This document shows positions 1-11,698 of a stretch of DNA of 64,000 nucleotides, piece by piece. Where the stretch lies: the NCBI GenBank assembly GCA_963971425.1, contig OZ020523.1, positions 22,735,105 through 22,799,104 on the forward strand, given 5' to 3'. The stretch is from Bryoerythrophyllum caledonicum. Lineage: Eukaryota; Streptophyta; Bryopsida; Pottiales; Pottiaceae. The stretch's first letter is position 1; every line of letters starts with the position of its first letter. The position numbers and the translations under genes are program-made. The notes under the pieces were generated by a model, which saw only the letters and a program-made list of their open reading frames with translations, searched no databases and was not told the DNA's origin.

Positions 1-440
1 ATGTTGGTTACATGTGCAAAAAATTTCAAGCCGAGAATATCCACACAATAAAAATATTCAAAATCTACTTACATGTGTACTTGTTATAAGAATTTCACTC
101 CTGCCAACTTTCACTTCCAAGGATTGAGTTTGGTTCTTTTGACCATGAGGTTTTTGACATGAGACATGACATATGTTGATTACATGTGTGCTAAATTTAA
201 AGTCCAAAAGATTCAAAAAAATAAAAAAAAATATAAAAAATCTACTAAAATGTGTAGTTGTGAGAAACAATCCAGGAAACCATTTCACTACTGCCAACTT
301 CGGCACCCTCCCTAGGGCTAAATGTTTTGAAATTTACCTTGAAATTTGGCACACATGTTATCAACATAGAGATGATCTTGTGCCAAAATTCGAAGGCGAG
401 AAGTTGAATACAAAAATAAATATTCAAAATAGTTTTCTTA
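1..440 (+). repeat. Foldback-family satellite-like units (fragment, cut by window edge)
   Basis: About two and a half diverged units of 170-200 bp. Each has a block like atgttgattacatgtg, then a purine-rich stretch, then aaatctaccaacatgtgtag, then a block like ctgccaacttcggcaccctc. The same units make up the arms at 18171-19464, 55930-56410 and 62574-62875. Open frames crossing this stretch are by-products of the repeat. The left end lies outside the window, so it is unclear whether this is a whole element. Confidence 0.75.
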
Positions 441-993
441 TATTGAACACCTCCGTTACTTGTGATTTTTGGTGTGCAATGACTTCACACAATGTTAAAC
501 ACATGTCCATAAGATTTATGCATCGTGTACCGGAAAAATATGCCAATATTAATAGTCAAAGTACGTTGACCTTGTCCTTGTTGGATAGAAAAAATCATAC
601 TGCACTCTTCAAAGGCATGAATCTTACAATCCATTACGTCAAAGTTTACAAAACATTTTAAGAATCTTTATGTAGTTGTTAACTTGAAGATCATACGGTA
701 AAATAGTAAAACAATGTTATATTTAGGCTTGCAACATCCTATTATCACAACTTCCAGCATCACAATTTAATCGATAGGAAATGACATGTCAAGCTATACA
801 TGCATTGATCATCCACTTGCCTAATGCATTGCATCATCACCTAATGCTTACACATTCAATGAACTTTCCACAAAGAAAAGGAATAAAAAATGAGCACTTA
901 CATTGATTATCATATACAAAATGTCATTGGAGAAGTTAGGCAATCTAGGATTAAACATAAATCCTACACTATAAACCCAACACTTATTTTATG
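441..993. other. AT-rich intergenic sequence
   Basis: I see no gene, terminal repeat or tandem array here. The 5' part is read in one frame together with the preceding repeat, but it shows no recognisable domain. Confidence 0.6.
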
Positions 994-1950
994 TTAACCC
1001 TTTAACCCCTAAAGGCCCAAGAATCTCCTTAGGGGACTCTTGAAGGTTTGCGCAGGTTCCTATGGTGTCAATTTATAACATTCCTTTGTGAAATTTCTAC
1101 CTTGGATGGACATTCCTAAACGCTTCGCGTGAGTCCAATTTTATCCTAAATCCGACATTTTATGAAAAAGTTATAGGGTTTTGAATTTCAACTGGGGAGA
1201 CCAGGCACGTCGGGCAACTCCAAAAACTTTTGCTAGGACAATTTATTGAATGTGGCATTTTCAATACTAGCAAATAATATTATTTCCTTTCATATTGTCA
1301 AAAAAATCTTGTCTAAAGTGGAAAATAGCATAAATATCTAAATCAAACATTTTTGCACATTGTCACACTTTGTCGGGCAAGGTATCCAAAAAAACTTCTT
1401 CTTTTCCCTATAACGCTCAGTGATCTACCTGTTTCTTACATTTTATTTTTTCAACTACAAGATGTGGTGTAAACCTTCTTATAGACTATTCGGATTATCA
1501 TTCTGAAACATATTTAGTTCACAAAAAAATAAAACATGAATTGACAATTTTTGAACCTCAAGTCCTTGCACATTTGTTATAAATACACTACACCCTTTCT
1601 CTACCTCTAAAACTTAGTGTACAAGGAAATATATCATGATTAATATGATGGTGATGTTTTCAAACCTTGTGTAGTGCATAAATTAGACAACAAGTGTAGT
1701 CAAAGTCTGCTGATCGACTCAAATCACAAAAGAAAAAGAGCTGATATCTATACTTCAAACACTATAATCTTTCAATCGTGTGGTCAAAGTTTATGAAATT
1801 TTGTGAGGACTTCATCAAATAAGTCTAAATTTAGATCCTATGGTTAGATGTAGAAATAAAAGGTTTTGATTACCTCATTTCTCATTGCACTAGAACGAGC
1901 AGTTTTGAAGTGTTTTTGGTGTGAAAATGCCATGGGCCCTTAGGGGTTAA
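994..1950 (-). mobile_element. TTAA-flanked non-autonomous element, family P copy 1 (piggyBac-like)
   Basis: Read on the minus strand this is the same about 950-bp element as 2057-2963 and 46113-47061. One end reads TTAACCCCTAAAGGCCCA and the other is its inverted counterpart ending in ggggTTAA. TTAA duplications next to CCC-starting inverted ends are the signature of the piggyBac superfamily; the assignment rests on ends only, because no transposase is encoded. Shared internal blocks include ttcatacactttgaccgca, agcagactttgactt and gaaggtttacaccacat. This copy and copy 2 face each other and form a long inverted repeat. Confidence 0.75.
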
Positions 1951-2056
1951 GGTCCAATTTGCTACGGCTGATGGAGGATCTACGAGTGCAGTAGATTATA
2001 TTCTTCAAAATCTACTAGGCTCGTAGATTGGACCATCAACCATAGCCAACTTAGCC
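1951..2056. mobile_element. Small palindromic TTAA-bounded spacer or MITE
   Basis: This 106-bp stretch sits between two facing family P copies and touches TTAA on both sides. Its halves are inverted copies: ctacggctgatgg on the left pairs with ccatcaaccatag on the right, and ctacgagtgcagtagat pairs with atctactaggctcgtag. Related blocks (tctacgagtgttgtagat) occur at about 33015 and 47930 inside other TTAA-flanked elements, so it is probably a member or remnant of a small MITE family. Confidence 0.55.
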
Positions 2057-2963
2057 TTAACCCCTAAAAGCCCATGATACTTTCACACCAAAAACACTTC
2101 AAAGTTGTTGATTCTAGTGCAATGAGTAAGGAAGGAAGTAAAACCATACATTTATCCTTTAAACCAAAGGATCTCCATAAAGACTTACTATGTAGCATAT
2201 TTACAAAATTTCATACACTTTGACCGCACGGATTCAAAGATTATAGTATTTGAAGTCAAGAAATTGGATCATTTTCTTCCTGTGTTGAGTGGATCAACAG
2301 ACTTTGACTTGACGTGGTATTAAATTTTGCACTACACAAGGTCTAAATCTTTTACCATTGTGTTGAGCATAATGTTAGTTCTGTATACAACAATTTTTAG
2401 AGGTAGAGAAGGGGTGTAGCATATTCAAAACAAGTGTGCAAAGAGTGGAGGTTCAAAAATTATCAATTCACAATTTATTTTTTGAGAACTGAATATGTTT
2501 TAGAAGGATAATCCAAACGGTCATTAAGAAGGTTTACACCACATATTGTTGTAGAAAAAATAAAAAGATATCTAGGTTTTATGCAGAAAAGATGAAGTTT
2601 TTTCCCCGCTTGATCAAAATGTGTAAAAATGATTGACTTGAAATAAAATGTTTTTTTACACTAGAGACAAGATTTTTTTTTGATATCTTCAAGAAGGTAA
2701 TATTCTCTACATGAATGGAAAATCTCAATGTCAATAGAGACTTCTAACAAAGTTTCGGAGCTGCACGGAGTCCCCATTTCTAAATTTTAGTGTTACTAAC
2801 TTTCAAACCATGAATTAAAATATATATATATATCTCCATGGAGCTCTTATCAAGGACAATTTGGCATATGAGTTTCAGAAAGAAAATATATTCTTTTGAA
2901 TATTAAGAACTTGCCCAAAATCCAGAACGTACGCCCAACGTACACTTGGGCTATTTGGGGTAA
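2057..2963 (+). mobile_element. TTAA-flanked non-autonomous element, family P copy 2
   Basis: It starts TTAACCCCTAAAAGCCCATG and ends at a degraded inverted counterpart (cttgggctatttggggtaa). It aligns over its length with copy 1 in the opposite orientation and with 46113-47061 in the same orientation. It has no coding capacity. A short TA run (2820-2834) lies near its right end. Confidence 0.72.
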
Positions 2964-4139
2964 AATGATTAAATGTCTTGAATAAGTAGTGGATTGTTGT
3001 ATTCGTCACATTGGAACTTTGCCCATTGGCAATTGAATTATCTCTACAAATATGAACACCATGAAACAAGTGTTGCAAACGAAAAAAAGATGAAACAAAA
3101 AGGAAAAGAAGAAGAAAATATAAATAAATATATTCATAAATAAATAAAGAAAACAAGAAAAAATTAATAAAAGTTACGATTATTCAGATTCGAACCCGGG
3201 ACCTACGCCTCCAACCTTATTATCTTATCATTCCGTTGGCATCTGTCTAGCCACGGTGTCCACCGGACCCGGGTCTGCTCATACAGATGCCCAGCAGTGT
3301 ACTTATTCACTATAGAAAAGCAGTATACGTGGGGCGTACGTTTTGAAAAAAAGTTGTACGGACGGAGACATCCCGTCTCGCTGACGAACGGTTATCTACT
3401 GCATATTACATATTCGTGACTAACTGTTTGCGACTATTCGACGGGTGCAGACTTTGGAAACCATTACGGCCGTTATGGGCCATGCTCTGGCGTCCGAAGG
3501 AGGAATTTGTACAAGCAGTGCAGAAGCTGTCAGTCGTCAGGTTTGTGTTGCCTTCGGCATTTCCGACATTTCTCATGTTCAATCTATTGTTTTACTTCGC
3601 CATCAAGAATCCCGACATTCTAGGACCTTTCTTACGTCCCAGGAAGTTTGGCATTATTGTATCTAAGTCTCTCTTGAAGGGAATACATCTCCTGGTTATT
3701 CAACGCTTACTCTTTCGTGACGTATCAGCTGGTGGTTGTATTCCTTCTTAGGTGGAAATCTTACCATGTCCAAGATCTTGTTGTCTTGAGCGGAACTCGC
3801 AACAATACCTGGAGTCAATGTTGGAGGCGACAATTTGTCCCCGATTATATTCTTGCCTTTGCAAAAGTCAACATCCTTCGCTGAAGATTCCTTGGTTCTG
3901 CAGCGAATTGTCGGTCTGGTGAAATTTAACGCCCGTTTCGTTTGTGATTTTGAAACTGAGTTTCTTGCACACATGTTTCAGATGTTTTACGAGTGCGCTG
4001 TTGGGTGGTTGAAAGCATGTATGCCATGCTAGCGGTAGAACTTGTAGAAATTATGAACTGATCTTTTAGCTTGTCGTATTTATCATCTGAGGAAACTCTA
4101 CTTCTTTCATGTGTGAACTGCTACTGTATATTCATCTAG
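2964..4139. other. Intergenic, no gene recognised; possible tRNA-derived SINE scrap
   Basis: About 3185-3300 read on the minus strand has a B-box-like gggttcgaatct preceded by a possible A-box-like tggctagacag, but the T-arm stem does not pair, so it is not a tRNA gene. About 3400-3750 is less AT-rich and has an open frame of 111 codons (3416-3751, plus strand) with no motif I recognise. It may be a fragment of an unknown gene or transposon. Confidence 0.4.
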
Positions 4140-4741
4140 AGCTTTTTTTGTTTGTGTGCAGCAAGTGCCGCCGTAGTGTGTGGGGAACTACATGCCGCAC
4201 GTGGTCAGGATGCGCACAGCTCTGCAGAACGTGCGGGGTGAGACATGGTGCAGTACGTGGCGGAGCACGGGTTCGTAACGGGGGTGGGCGGAGTTCGCGA
4301 CGGGCAACGCGCTTGCCATCGACGACACGCTCATGTTCTCGTTCGTACAGTGTATCAGCTCCGGCGGGTGGCGCAACTTCGCGCTGGAGCACTGCCTGGA
4401 GGAGGATGACGTCGCGCTCGTGCTAGAGATTCTGGAAGAACTCTTGCAAGCGCTCACCCTCGAGGTGCACCTGTTCCCGGTGGTGCCCGTGCCCCTCACC
4501 GGGTGGCACTCGCATGTTTGCCCCCCGAACGTCTCGGCCTACTGCAGCGAGGAGCCGATCTCGACGACGGGCGTCCCCATCGACCCCGATGTCCTGCATG
4601 CGCGCCGTGGGGACGGTCGAGCCACGCCCGCAGCGGCCGAGGAAGTGTCGCGTCGATCGCAAGCGCGACGTCTACAGCTCGTATTCATCAGAAGATGTGT
4701 TCACGAAGTCGTCGTCGGACTCGTCCGATGAATTCGACTGA
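4140..4741 (+). pseudogene. Collapsed duplicate of the B3 gene at 20543-22585
   Basis: The DNA matches the B3 gene from the pyrimidine-rich end of its intron 1 (tttgtttgtgtgcag) through most of the first B3 domain. It then jumps within about 10 bp to the core of the second B3 domain (GGWRNFALEHCLEEDD) and on to the shared C-terminus ending SSDEFD and a stop at 4739-4741. The rest of the first B3 domain, the AT-hook linker and the start of the second B3 domain, about 1.25 kb in the parent, are missing. The frame shifts more than once, so no continuous protein is possible. Keeping intron sequence shows it arose by DNA duplication, not by reverse transcription. Exon 1 is not visible upstream. 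Confidence 0.88.
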
Positions 4742-5115
4742 TCATATTCCTCTCAGCTCACGACCATAGGTACCCCCCATAACCGACAAGTTAAGCAATG
4801 TGTATACATGGAGAAAACAAATAATAGTACACGTATTTTTCAGCAATAGCCAATAAAATTACAATGTCAACCCAAGTGATTTCATATTTTTCAAATGAAA
4901 TGTGAATTAGTTATGAATATCCAAAGTGTGTTGTCATATTTAGCCGATAGTCGTTGAATAGGTACTTCCCAATAGTGCCAACCGAAAGGAAGGGGTTCTT
5001 GACTCCTAGCAAATCTCTATTTGGAGCTTTCTAGGTGGTAATAGGATGGAAGTGGGTTGGATATACCCCAATTTTACAACTACTAGTTTTGGGTTTTTGG
5101 TTGGTTACCACGGGG
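4742..5115 (+). repeat. Dispersed repeat shared with 62985-63260 (inverted)
   Basis: Shared blocks include ggttggatataccccaat, gatttcatatttttc and a ccccataacc end motif, the last seen inverted at the far end of the other copy. It is probably an old MITE of unknown superfamily. No coding capacity is seen. Confidence 0.5.
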
Positions 5116-7740
5116 TTACCATATGTGCTTGTTCATAATTCGATCCCTTGGCTTCGATTATGTAGGTTCACTACACGCAAGGTTTGTACACAATTCTTGT
5201 ATTAAGTGTGTCACAAAGTTGTAATGACAAGTCAGCAACACTACTAGCAACTTGGTCGCTCCTCACTTACTATTTCAAGCTCTTTAGAAGTAGGCGAGTC
5301 AATCTTGTCAAAAAAGACAAGAAAAAACAACCTTTTCTATATACCACGTGAGTGAAGGGCAACACTATATGAGGGGGGAGTGACACAGTTGCATGTAGAG
5401 CAATGATATATCTAGCATTCCGTTGAGTAGGGTAGGACGTTGCAAAACCCACCATTAACCTAGTTCCGCTCACTTCTACACATATCCTAGAATTCACGGA
5501 AGAAATGAAGCCTACCTTTATATGACTTGATGAAATGCATTGATCAATGAATCTATAAGTGAAGGCTACATTTCTAGAGTGGTATTGGGTTGGAAGAGCA
5601 TAGAAGTGAGCATTATTTAGTTGTTGGTTGGTTTTGGAACGTCCTACATTATCGAAAGGAATTTTAAAAAGTTTATGATGTGCTTGGCTTGACAATTGTA
5701 GCCTCTATGGAGGTACTCATCGATAAAACTCAATTAAACATCGGAATTTCATTGGATTATTTTATGTACTCTAGTGGGTTGAAAATCATAAGAGCAATGG
5801 TTCCAATTATTTATATATAAAAGTCAAAAAGAATCTCACATTGTTCTTGTAAAAAAGGATTGTAAATTATATTACTTTAAAGTTTTGAAAGGTAGCTTTA
5901 ATACCTTGTAATAAGGGATTCTAGAAATGAACAAAGTTTTTAGTTTACTTTATAATTAGGTGGTCCAAATTTTTATAAGATTTTGAATTCAACTCACACT
6001 CTTATGCTCATCTACTTGTATTGATAACATTGGCATTCCATTGGATGTTCATAGAGTAATATGTCAAACTTGTGAAGGCATCCTTATACATTTTTTGCAT
6101 TGAAATATGGAACGTTATCGAACTAAACAATGATTGAATTCATGATGAAGTCTTGATAACCAATTGGTTTAAACAATGTTGATTGCAAAATTAAATAAAT
6201 TATTATATTCCATTGATATTACCAATTTTTTGGCAATATCATTATATATGGATTCCTCCTAGTTTCTTAAATGGCACACGGATCCCCATATCATTGTCTT
6301 GTGGTGGTGCTTTCCATAGCCACTTACGTGGCACAATGTCCTCCATGTCTTATAGCTGGCGTAGCAGGACCACATATTATTGGCATGCCTGAATACTTTT
6401 TGTATCCAATAACGTGGCACATCCTGCATCTTTTGTAGTTGGCGTACAGAGCAACATGTTGTTGCCTCTTTTCCTTGCTTTCGTACCTACTGACATGGCA
6501 TATCTTACAATGACATTGGACTTATCCAACTTGAAGCTAGCCTGAGGTTTTTGAAGACAGTCCATCTAGGCTTTTGTTGACTAAACTTTGTGGTTTGTAA
6601 TGTGTTGGTTTAAAATTGTCTCTTCTACTTAATTGGTGTAATAACTTTCTTACCGTGTGACATGGTTTAGAAGGCATATAATTAATGTATGATGAATTTT
6701 TCTATCCAATCTCATAATTGATAAGATATTATAGATAATTTTAGGGAAATTGAAGTATGGTTCTTTTTATGTACATAAGTGAGGCTACTTCATGCATAAA
6801 GTGATGTCCGCTCAACTAAAAATCCCAGTCACGTCTGTAATAGATGTTTGCAACATCAAAGTTGACAATTTGTGAGAGTGCATTCATGCATGTCCATATC
6901 CAGGGCCCAACAAATCAAATCAAGGACAACAAAGTCTACCTACTTCTTTTGAGAAAGTGAACAATCAAATTAAAAAATATTTTAAAAATGAAACTAAATT
7001 AATCAAAAATAAATTAAAAATTTGATGGAAATATCAAAAAAATTATGGAATTATATACTAAATTAGTAAACAAAGGCATTCATCTTTGCAATACAGAAGC
7101 ATCTCTATAATTACGCCAGACATATACTTTCCAAACCTACCAAATCTTCATATTAAACGGATATTTAACAAAATCTAGAGAAAATCATCATTTGTGGACA
7201 AATTAGAAAACTTAAACTCTGAAATTTTATCAACGGCCAGCCGATGCTTCTCCTCATTTGTAATTTTCTAATCGCCAAAACATACTCAAAATTTTCCCAA
7301 ATCAAACATATGAGGTGTTCTATGACATTTACAAAAAATGTAGATGTCAAAAAACACCTCGTATGTCCAATTTGGATAGTATATGAGAAAGTTATGCTCT
7401 TCAGAAGATTATTGACAAGATGCTCTGGCAACTCTTGGTTGACAGCGGACCACTATTTATGGACTTTTTTTTCCACATTTAGTTAAATATCTGTTATTAT
7501 ATTAACTCTTTCAATATTGCAGAATCATAGATCCTCAAGAATTTAAATATAAATTGAACAATTTGAAATTGAGTGACTATTCGAGTGAAAAACAATATTT
7601 TGTCAAATAAAAAAATTACACAATAGATCCTAATTACAATACCAAGACGGGATTAAATTTTGAATTAAAAAACAAATGCCTTGGTGCAAATGAGAAAGTA
7701 ACACTTAAGAACTCCAAAACACCAAAGAGATTGTACAAAA
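5116..7740 (+). repeat. R-A repeat copy 1 (about 2.6 kb, unclassified)
   Basis: This is the longest of three copies in the window (others 17180-18170 continuing at 19467-19680, and 23395-25460). Shared markers in order are ctcacttactatttcaa, ttggcattccattggat, ggcacatcctgcatctt, acatggcatatcttaca and the block around 7681-7745. Its 7681-7745 segment is uninterrupted, while in copy 2 the same place holds a foldback element, so this copy acts as an empty site. No protein domain is seen in any frame and neither end shows a clear terminal repeat. Confidence 0.65.
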
Positions 7741-8804
7741 GAATGGCATAGATGGCAAAAATGATCATATACATTATCCTTAGCAAAAGGATCAAAAACA
7801 CTTCCAAAAATATAATTGTTTTCATTTTTTTATCAAATTTCAAAATTGTGAAAAATAACAAAGGAAAAAGAATAATTATAAATTTATAATTACAAATAAC
7901 TCTTAGAATACTCACGGTTTTTATTTGCTAAATCATAAAACTCATGATTAAAACCATTTCCAAAATTACATTGCTATCATTTTTTATAGTAATAGGTGTG
8001 CATTCCAAACAACGCTTTCTTAAAACATCACCTCAAGCATTCAAAGAAGATGCACACATAGATATTACCTCCCACATTAGTGACTACATACCATCAACCT
8101 ACTTAAAACATACATCCCTCATGTAAGTTATAATCTCCTAAGATGCAACTTCCGCTAACTTAGAACCTATTTTGATGTGGATAGAGGTGATCGTAAGGCT
8201 AAAGTTACCAAGCCTTTTGCAAAATTTTAACTACGTTTTAAACTCTACTAAGTTCTTCCTAGATTCATTCACCAATACTATACTTACTGATAACTTATTT
8301 ACTGATAACTTATTTGAGGATGAGTGTAACTCTAAAAAGGAATCTAAGGTTGATGCACTATTTCTTATATTGAGCTCGCCTTTCTAGTATTCATCAAAGT
8401 CATTCATCTAGCTATTCTCCTATTTTTCTACCCACTACACTAATCAAGATCTTTAACTCTTATGAGGAAATGCAATTATTATTTTAGCCCCTTTCCAAAA
8501 TGATGAGAAAACTTTGAGTTGTCTTAGAGTTAAAGATTTACACTATGGAATGGTTTTTTTTACAATCTCAAATAAGATATTGTAGCTTACTTGCAATAAA
8601 CAATCTTACATTCAATAAAAGGTTGTAGTGGAAAATTTTGGAGCTGCCCGCCATGCCTATCTTTTGATAATTTTAAAATGGTATATTAAAATAATTCTAC
8701 AAGTTTTATGAGAATAAAAATTATATCTCCACCTAGTTTGTATCTTCTTACATCTTCATTTAAAATTTCAAGAATTAGTAATAGAAATTGCAATCAAAGG
8801 AACG
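7741..8804. other. AT-rich sequence, no gene recognised
   Basis: It holds several short open frames without domains and short direct repeats such as actgataacttattt at about 8287 and 8301. I see nothing else to support a feature. Confidence 0.55.
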
Positions 8805-8806
8805 TA

Positions 8807-10454
8807 CAGTGGCATTTAGAAATAGTTGTACAAGAGGACATTTTTGGGAAAATCACCTACCAAATCAACATGAACTCTTATAAAATAGCAAGAACACAAC
8901 CACAAGCGAGTATAGTTGCAATAAGCATAAAAAACAAAGTTTTCAATGAAAATATGAACTAGAATAATACAAAATAATTCAAATGTGCAGCAAGCCTGTA
9001 CAATTCTTAATGCTCAAACTGATTTTTATTGCATACCAACCATAGAAATCATGACTATAGAGTACTAAACACCTTCACAACTCAATGATTCAACTCATAA
9101 GCACTCACAAACACTACCACCGTGTGTAGCCACCTCTTGCTTGGTAGACATCAAGAGCTCTTTGAGGCATATAACATATCAACTTCCAAACAACATCAAG
9201 CTCTATATTGTACCAAATTTCTTGGATCTTCTCCCATAAGTCACTTTTACTAGTGGATTTCCTCTTAGACCTTCTCAGATGGCGATCTACTTCATTCCAA
9301 AGATGTTCTATTGGATTGAGGTCAGTTTGGTCACGTAATTAAAGAGGGTGTCCAATAAATTGGAATTTTTGAGCACGCAATCAATCTACAACATAATGTG
9401 CAGTATGCTTTGGATCATTGTCATGTTGGAAAATAACCTCATCCTCTTCTAAACCTTGCATCTGTATAGTGCCCATAAGTTCCGTCTCTAAAATGTTGCA
9501 ATATACATATTTATCCATCTTCCCTTCAATTAGATGAAGCTTGTCAACTCCTTCCCAACTATTACAACCCCAAATCATTATGTTTCCTCGTCCATGTTTG
9601 ACTCTAGATTGCACATGCTCATCAAAAAGACATTCTCCACTCTTTCTCCAACAATACTGACGCCTTTCTGAGCCAAAAAGATTGAATTTGGATTCATCAG
9701 AAAAAAATACATGAACCCAAAACTCACAATCTGCATGCTTGCACTTCTTTGCCCATTGCAAACGACGTGCTCGATGTTTCTTTGTCAAAAGTGGCTTCTT
9801 GGTCTTCATACATGCTCTCAATGCTTGCCTGCAAAGACTCCTTTTGACTGTATCATCATTCAATCGCATGCCCTGAGATCGTAAAATTCTTCCTATTGTT
9901 GCGGCTGTACTTGTATTTTGATAATTTAATCTCCTCACAATGTCACAAGCATCACGTTCATCAAGAATTCTAGGTGTACTAGGTGAGGTTTTGACTCTTA
10001 GGCTCTCTCTCACAAAACCTTTGCACTATGTTAAAGAAGTGCTTTGAGGAATGACCAAATTGCAGAAATCTAGCCATATAAGTTGCCTCACTCATACATC
10101 TCAAGAACTGCCCTACGTTGGTTTTCAGACCTTCTAGAAGCCATAGCATATCACCTAAGGCCTCTTCAAATCTTACAAAAAAATCCACAACAAAAGCCTC
10201 ACCAGTGCACTTGTGATAAGAAGATAGTGGTGAGTACAACTTATGTGCATATTAAGTTGTACACACCCCTTCATGATTTTTGTATGTATAATCTCTACAA
10301 ATGGAAAGTTTTGAGGGAGTCAATGTTAATTAGGTGCCATGTGGTGTACTCATTAAAGTTCGCCCAAAATATTTCTTATCAACCCACAAACTATGCTACA
10401 ATCAACACCTATTTCAGAGATGCCTTACTATCCGAACACTTTTGCTCGCCACTG
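8807..10454 (-). mobile_element. Tc1-type DNA transposon, 1.65 kb, flanked by TA
   Basis: Both ends read CAGTGGC inward next to TA (TA at 8805-8806 and 10455-10456), the Tc1/mariner target and a common Tc1 end motif. Beyond about 7 bp the two ends have diverged. A degenerate transposase gene fills the inside on the minus strand. Length and layout are normal for Tc1. The diverged ends and several coding lesions indicate an old, immobile copy. Confidence 0.85.
9114..10144 (-). pseudogene. Tc1-type transposase, broken (DD37E)
   Basis: Read on the minus strand the product would begin MASRRSENQRRAVLEMYE (helix-turn-helix start) and end QARGGYTRW, about 343 codons, the usual length for Tc1. The N-terminal third is scattered over three frames. 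The catalytic part is readable from about 10010: FSDESKFNLFG (first Asp), MIWGC, FQHDNDPKHTA (second Asp) and DLNPIEHLW (Glu). I count 37 residues between the second Asp and the Glu, so this is DD37E rather than DD34E. Two in-frame stops interrupt that interval, so the gene is dead. The family cuts and pastes at TA dinucleotides in the nucleus. Confidence 0.88.
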
Positions 10455-10456
10455 TA

Positions 10457-11051
10457 CTCAAGATTTATAAAAATCTACTTTGTGACTCTTGGTCCTTTAG
10501 TGATTAACAAAGAGAATCTAAAATCATTAATATTCCCCAAACTAGAAACCAACATTATATTGAATATCACAAAATTGAGTATAATAATTGAAACATGATA
10601 TTTAAACAAGATTGTCAATCATACTAATGAGCATTTGATGGCACTACAAAGGCCACTTGAAAGATGCCTAAGTGTTGTAGAATATATTATAAAGACTTTC
10701 TATGATTGTGACAAATGTATGAGATATGAAATTCTCAAATGAAAACCTTCAAAAGAATTGGTTGTATACTCTCATGTCTACATGTTATATATTAAGTTTG
10801 GAATCAACACCCAAGTGAGTGTTACTTTCTAGTGAGTGTTGGATGTCAAGATTGAGTATCTATTCTCTTCTTTACATTTTGATGGGCTTGCCTTTTGCTT
10901 GACAACACAAGACGACCATTGTTTCTTGACAAACATAAGATTGCCATCTTGTTGCTCAAATAAGAATGGTGAACTTGTACAATATTAAAATTGACAAGAA
11001 TTAGCCAATCCTCTATGCATAAGATTCAAAAGAGCCACCTATCCAATATAG
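10457..11051. other. Intergenic, nothing recognised
   Basis: AT-rich, without terminal repeats, arrays or domains. It ends at the 5-bp target duplication of the retroelement. Confidence 0.6.
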
Positions 11052-11056
11052 CACTA

Positions 11057-11426
11057 TGTTAGGAACATAGTCCGTAGAACCTTCTGGAACCTTCCAGAAG
11101 ATACTTGGAACTCCATAGATCCTCTTAGAACCTTCTAGCATCTTGGTAGTTAGCGGAAGCCTCTCGAGAAGCTTCTAGTTGATAGCGGTTGGTGGAAGTT
11201 GCTCGAGAAGCTTCCTATGTTAGCGGAAGCCTCTCGAGAAGCTTTCTAGACTAGCGTATATATTGGGGTCGAGGCTGAAGGGTTTTTCAGTCTCGACAAC
11301 ACATCTCTAGGAGCTATAGCTCACCTCTCTAGTGTTGTTCTTGTACTCGTCTGATTAATCTAGTTCTTGTCAGTTCCTCCAGAACTTCTTGTTTAGATTT
11401 CTAGTCTGTATTCCGTGTCCCTGACA
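11057..11426 (+). repeat. 5' LTR
   Basis: 370 bp, TG...CA ends. It contains three nearly identical gcggaagcctctcgagaag or related blocks and a tatata box followed by the likely transcript start. It pairs with the 358-bp 3' LTR at about 99% identity outside one short indel. Confidence 0.93.
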
Positions 11427-11698
11427 GTTTGTCGAGACTGCACACATCCTTGATATCAGAGCTAGTTCCTTCTTGTTGGAGTGTAGATTACCCCTCTTCT
11501 TGAAGGTGTACTAGCGTTTTAGAGGTTGCGGATTACCCTCCTCTAAACTGATATTTCTTCAATATCAGAGCTTAGTTCATTGAGGCAAAGAGTGGACTAT
11601 CCCTTTCCTCGTTGATACTTGAGCGTTCTAAGGGTTGCAGATTACCCTCTCTTAGACTGGTATTGATCCCTTCTCTCTTGTTTGGAATGGAAAGAGAT

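Noticed and set aside
173-661. 162-codon forward frame near the window start
   Set aside because: Its first half runs through foldback satellite-like units also found elsewhere; no domain and no splice support.
3185-3300. Possible tRNA gene
   Set aside because: A B-box-like motif is present, but the T-arm and acceptor stems do not pair.
4109-4426. 105-codon Arg/Ser-rich protein
   Set aside because: It is an out-of-frame reading of the B3 pseudogene.
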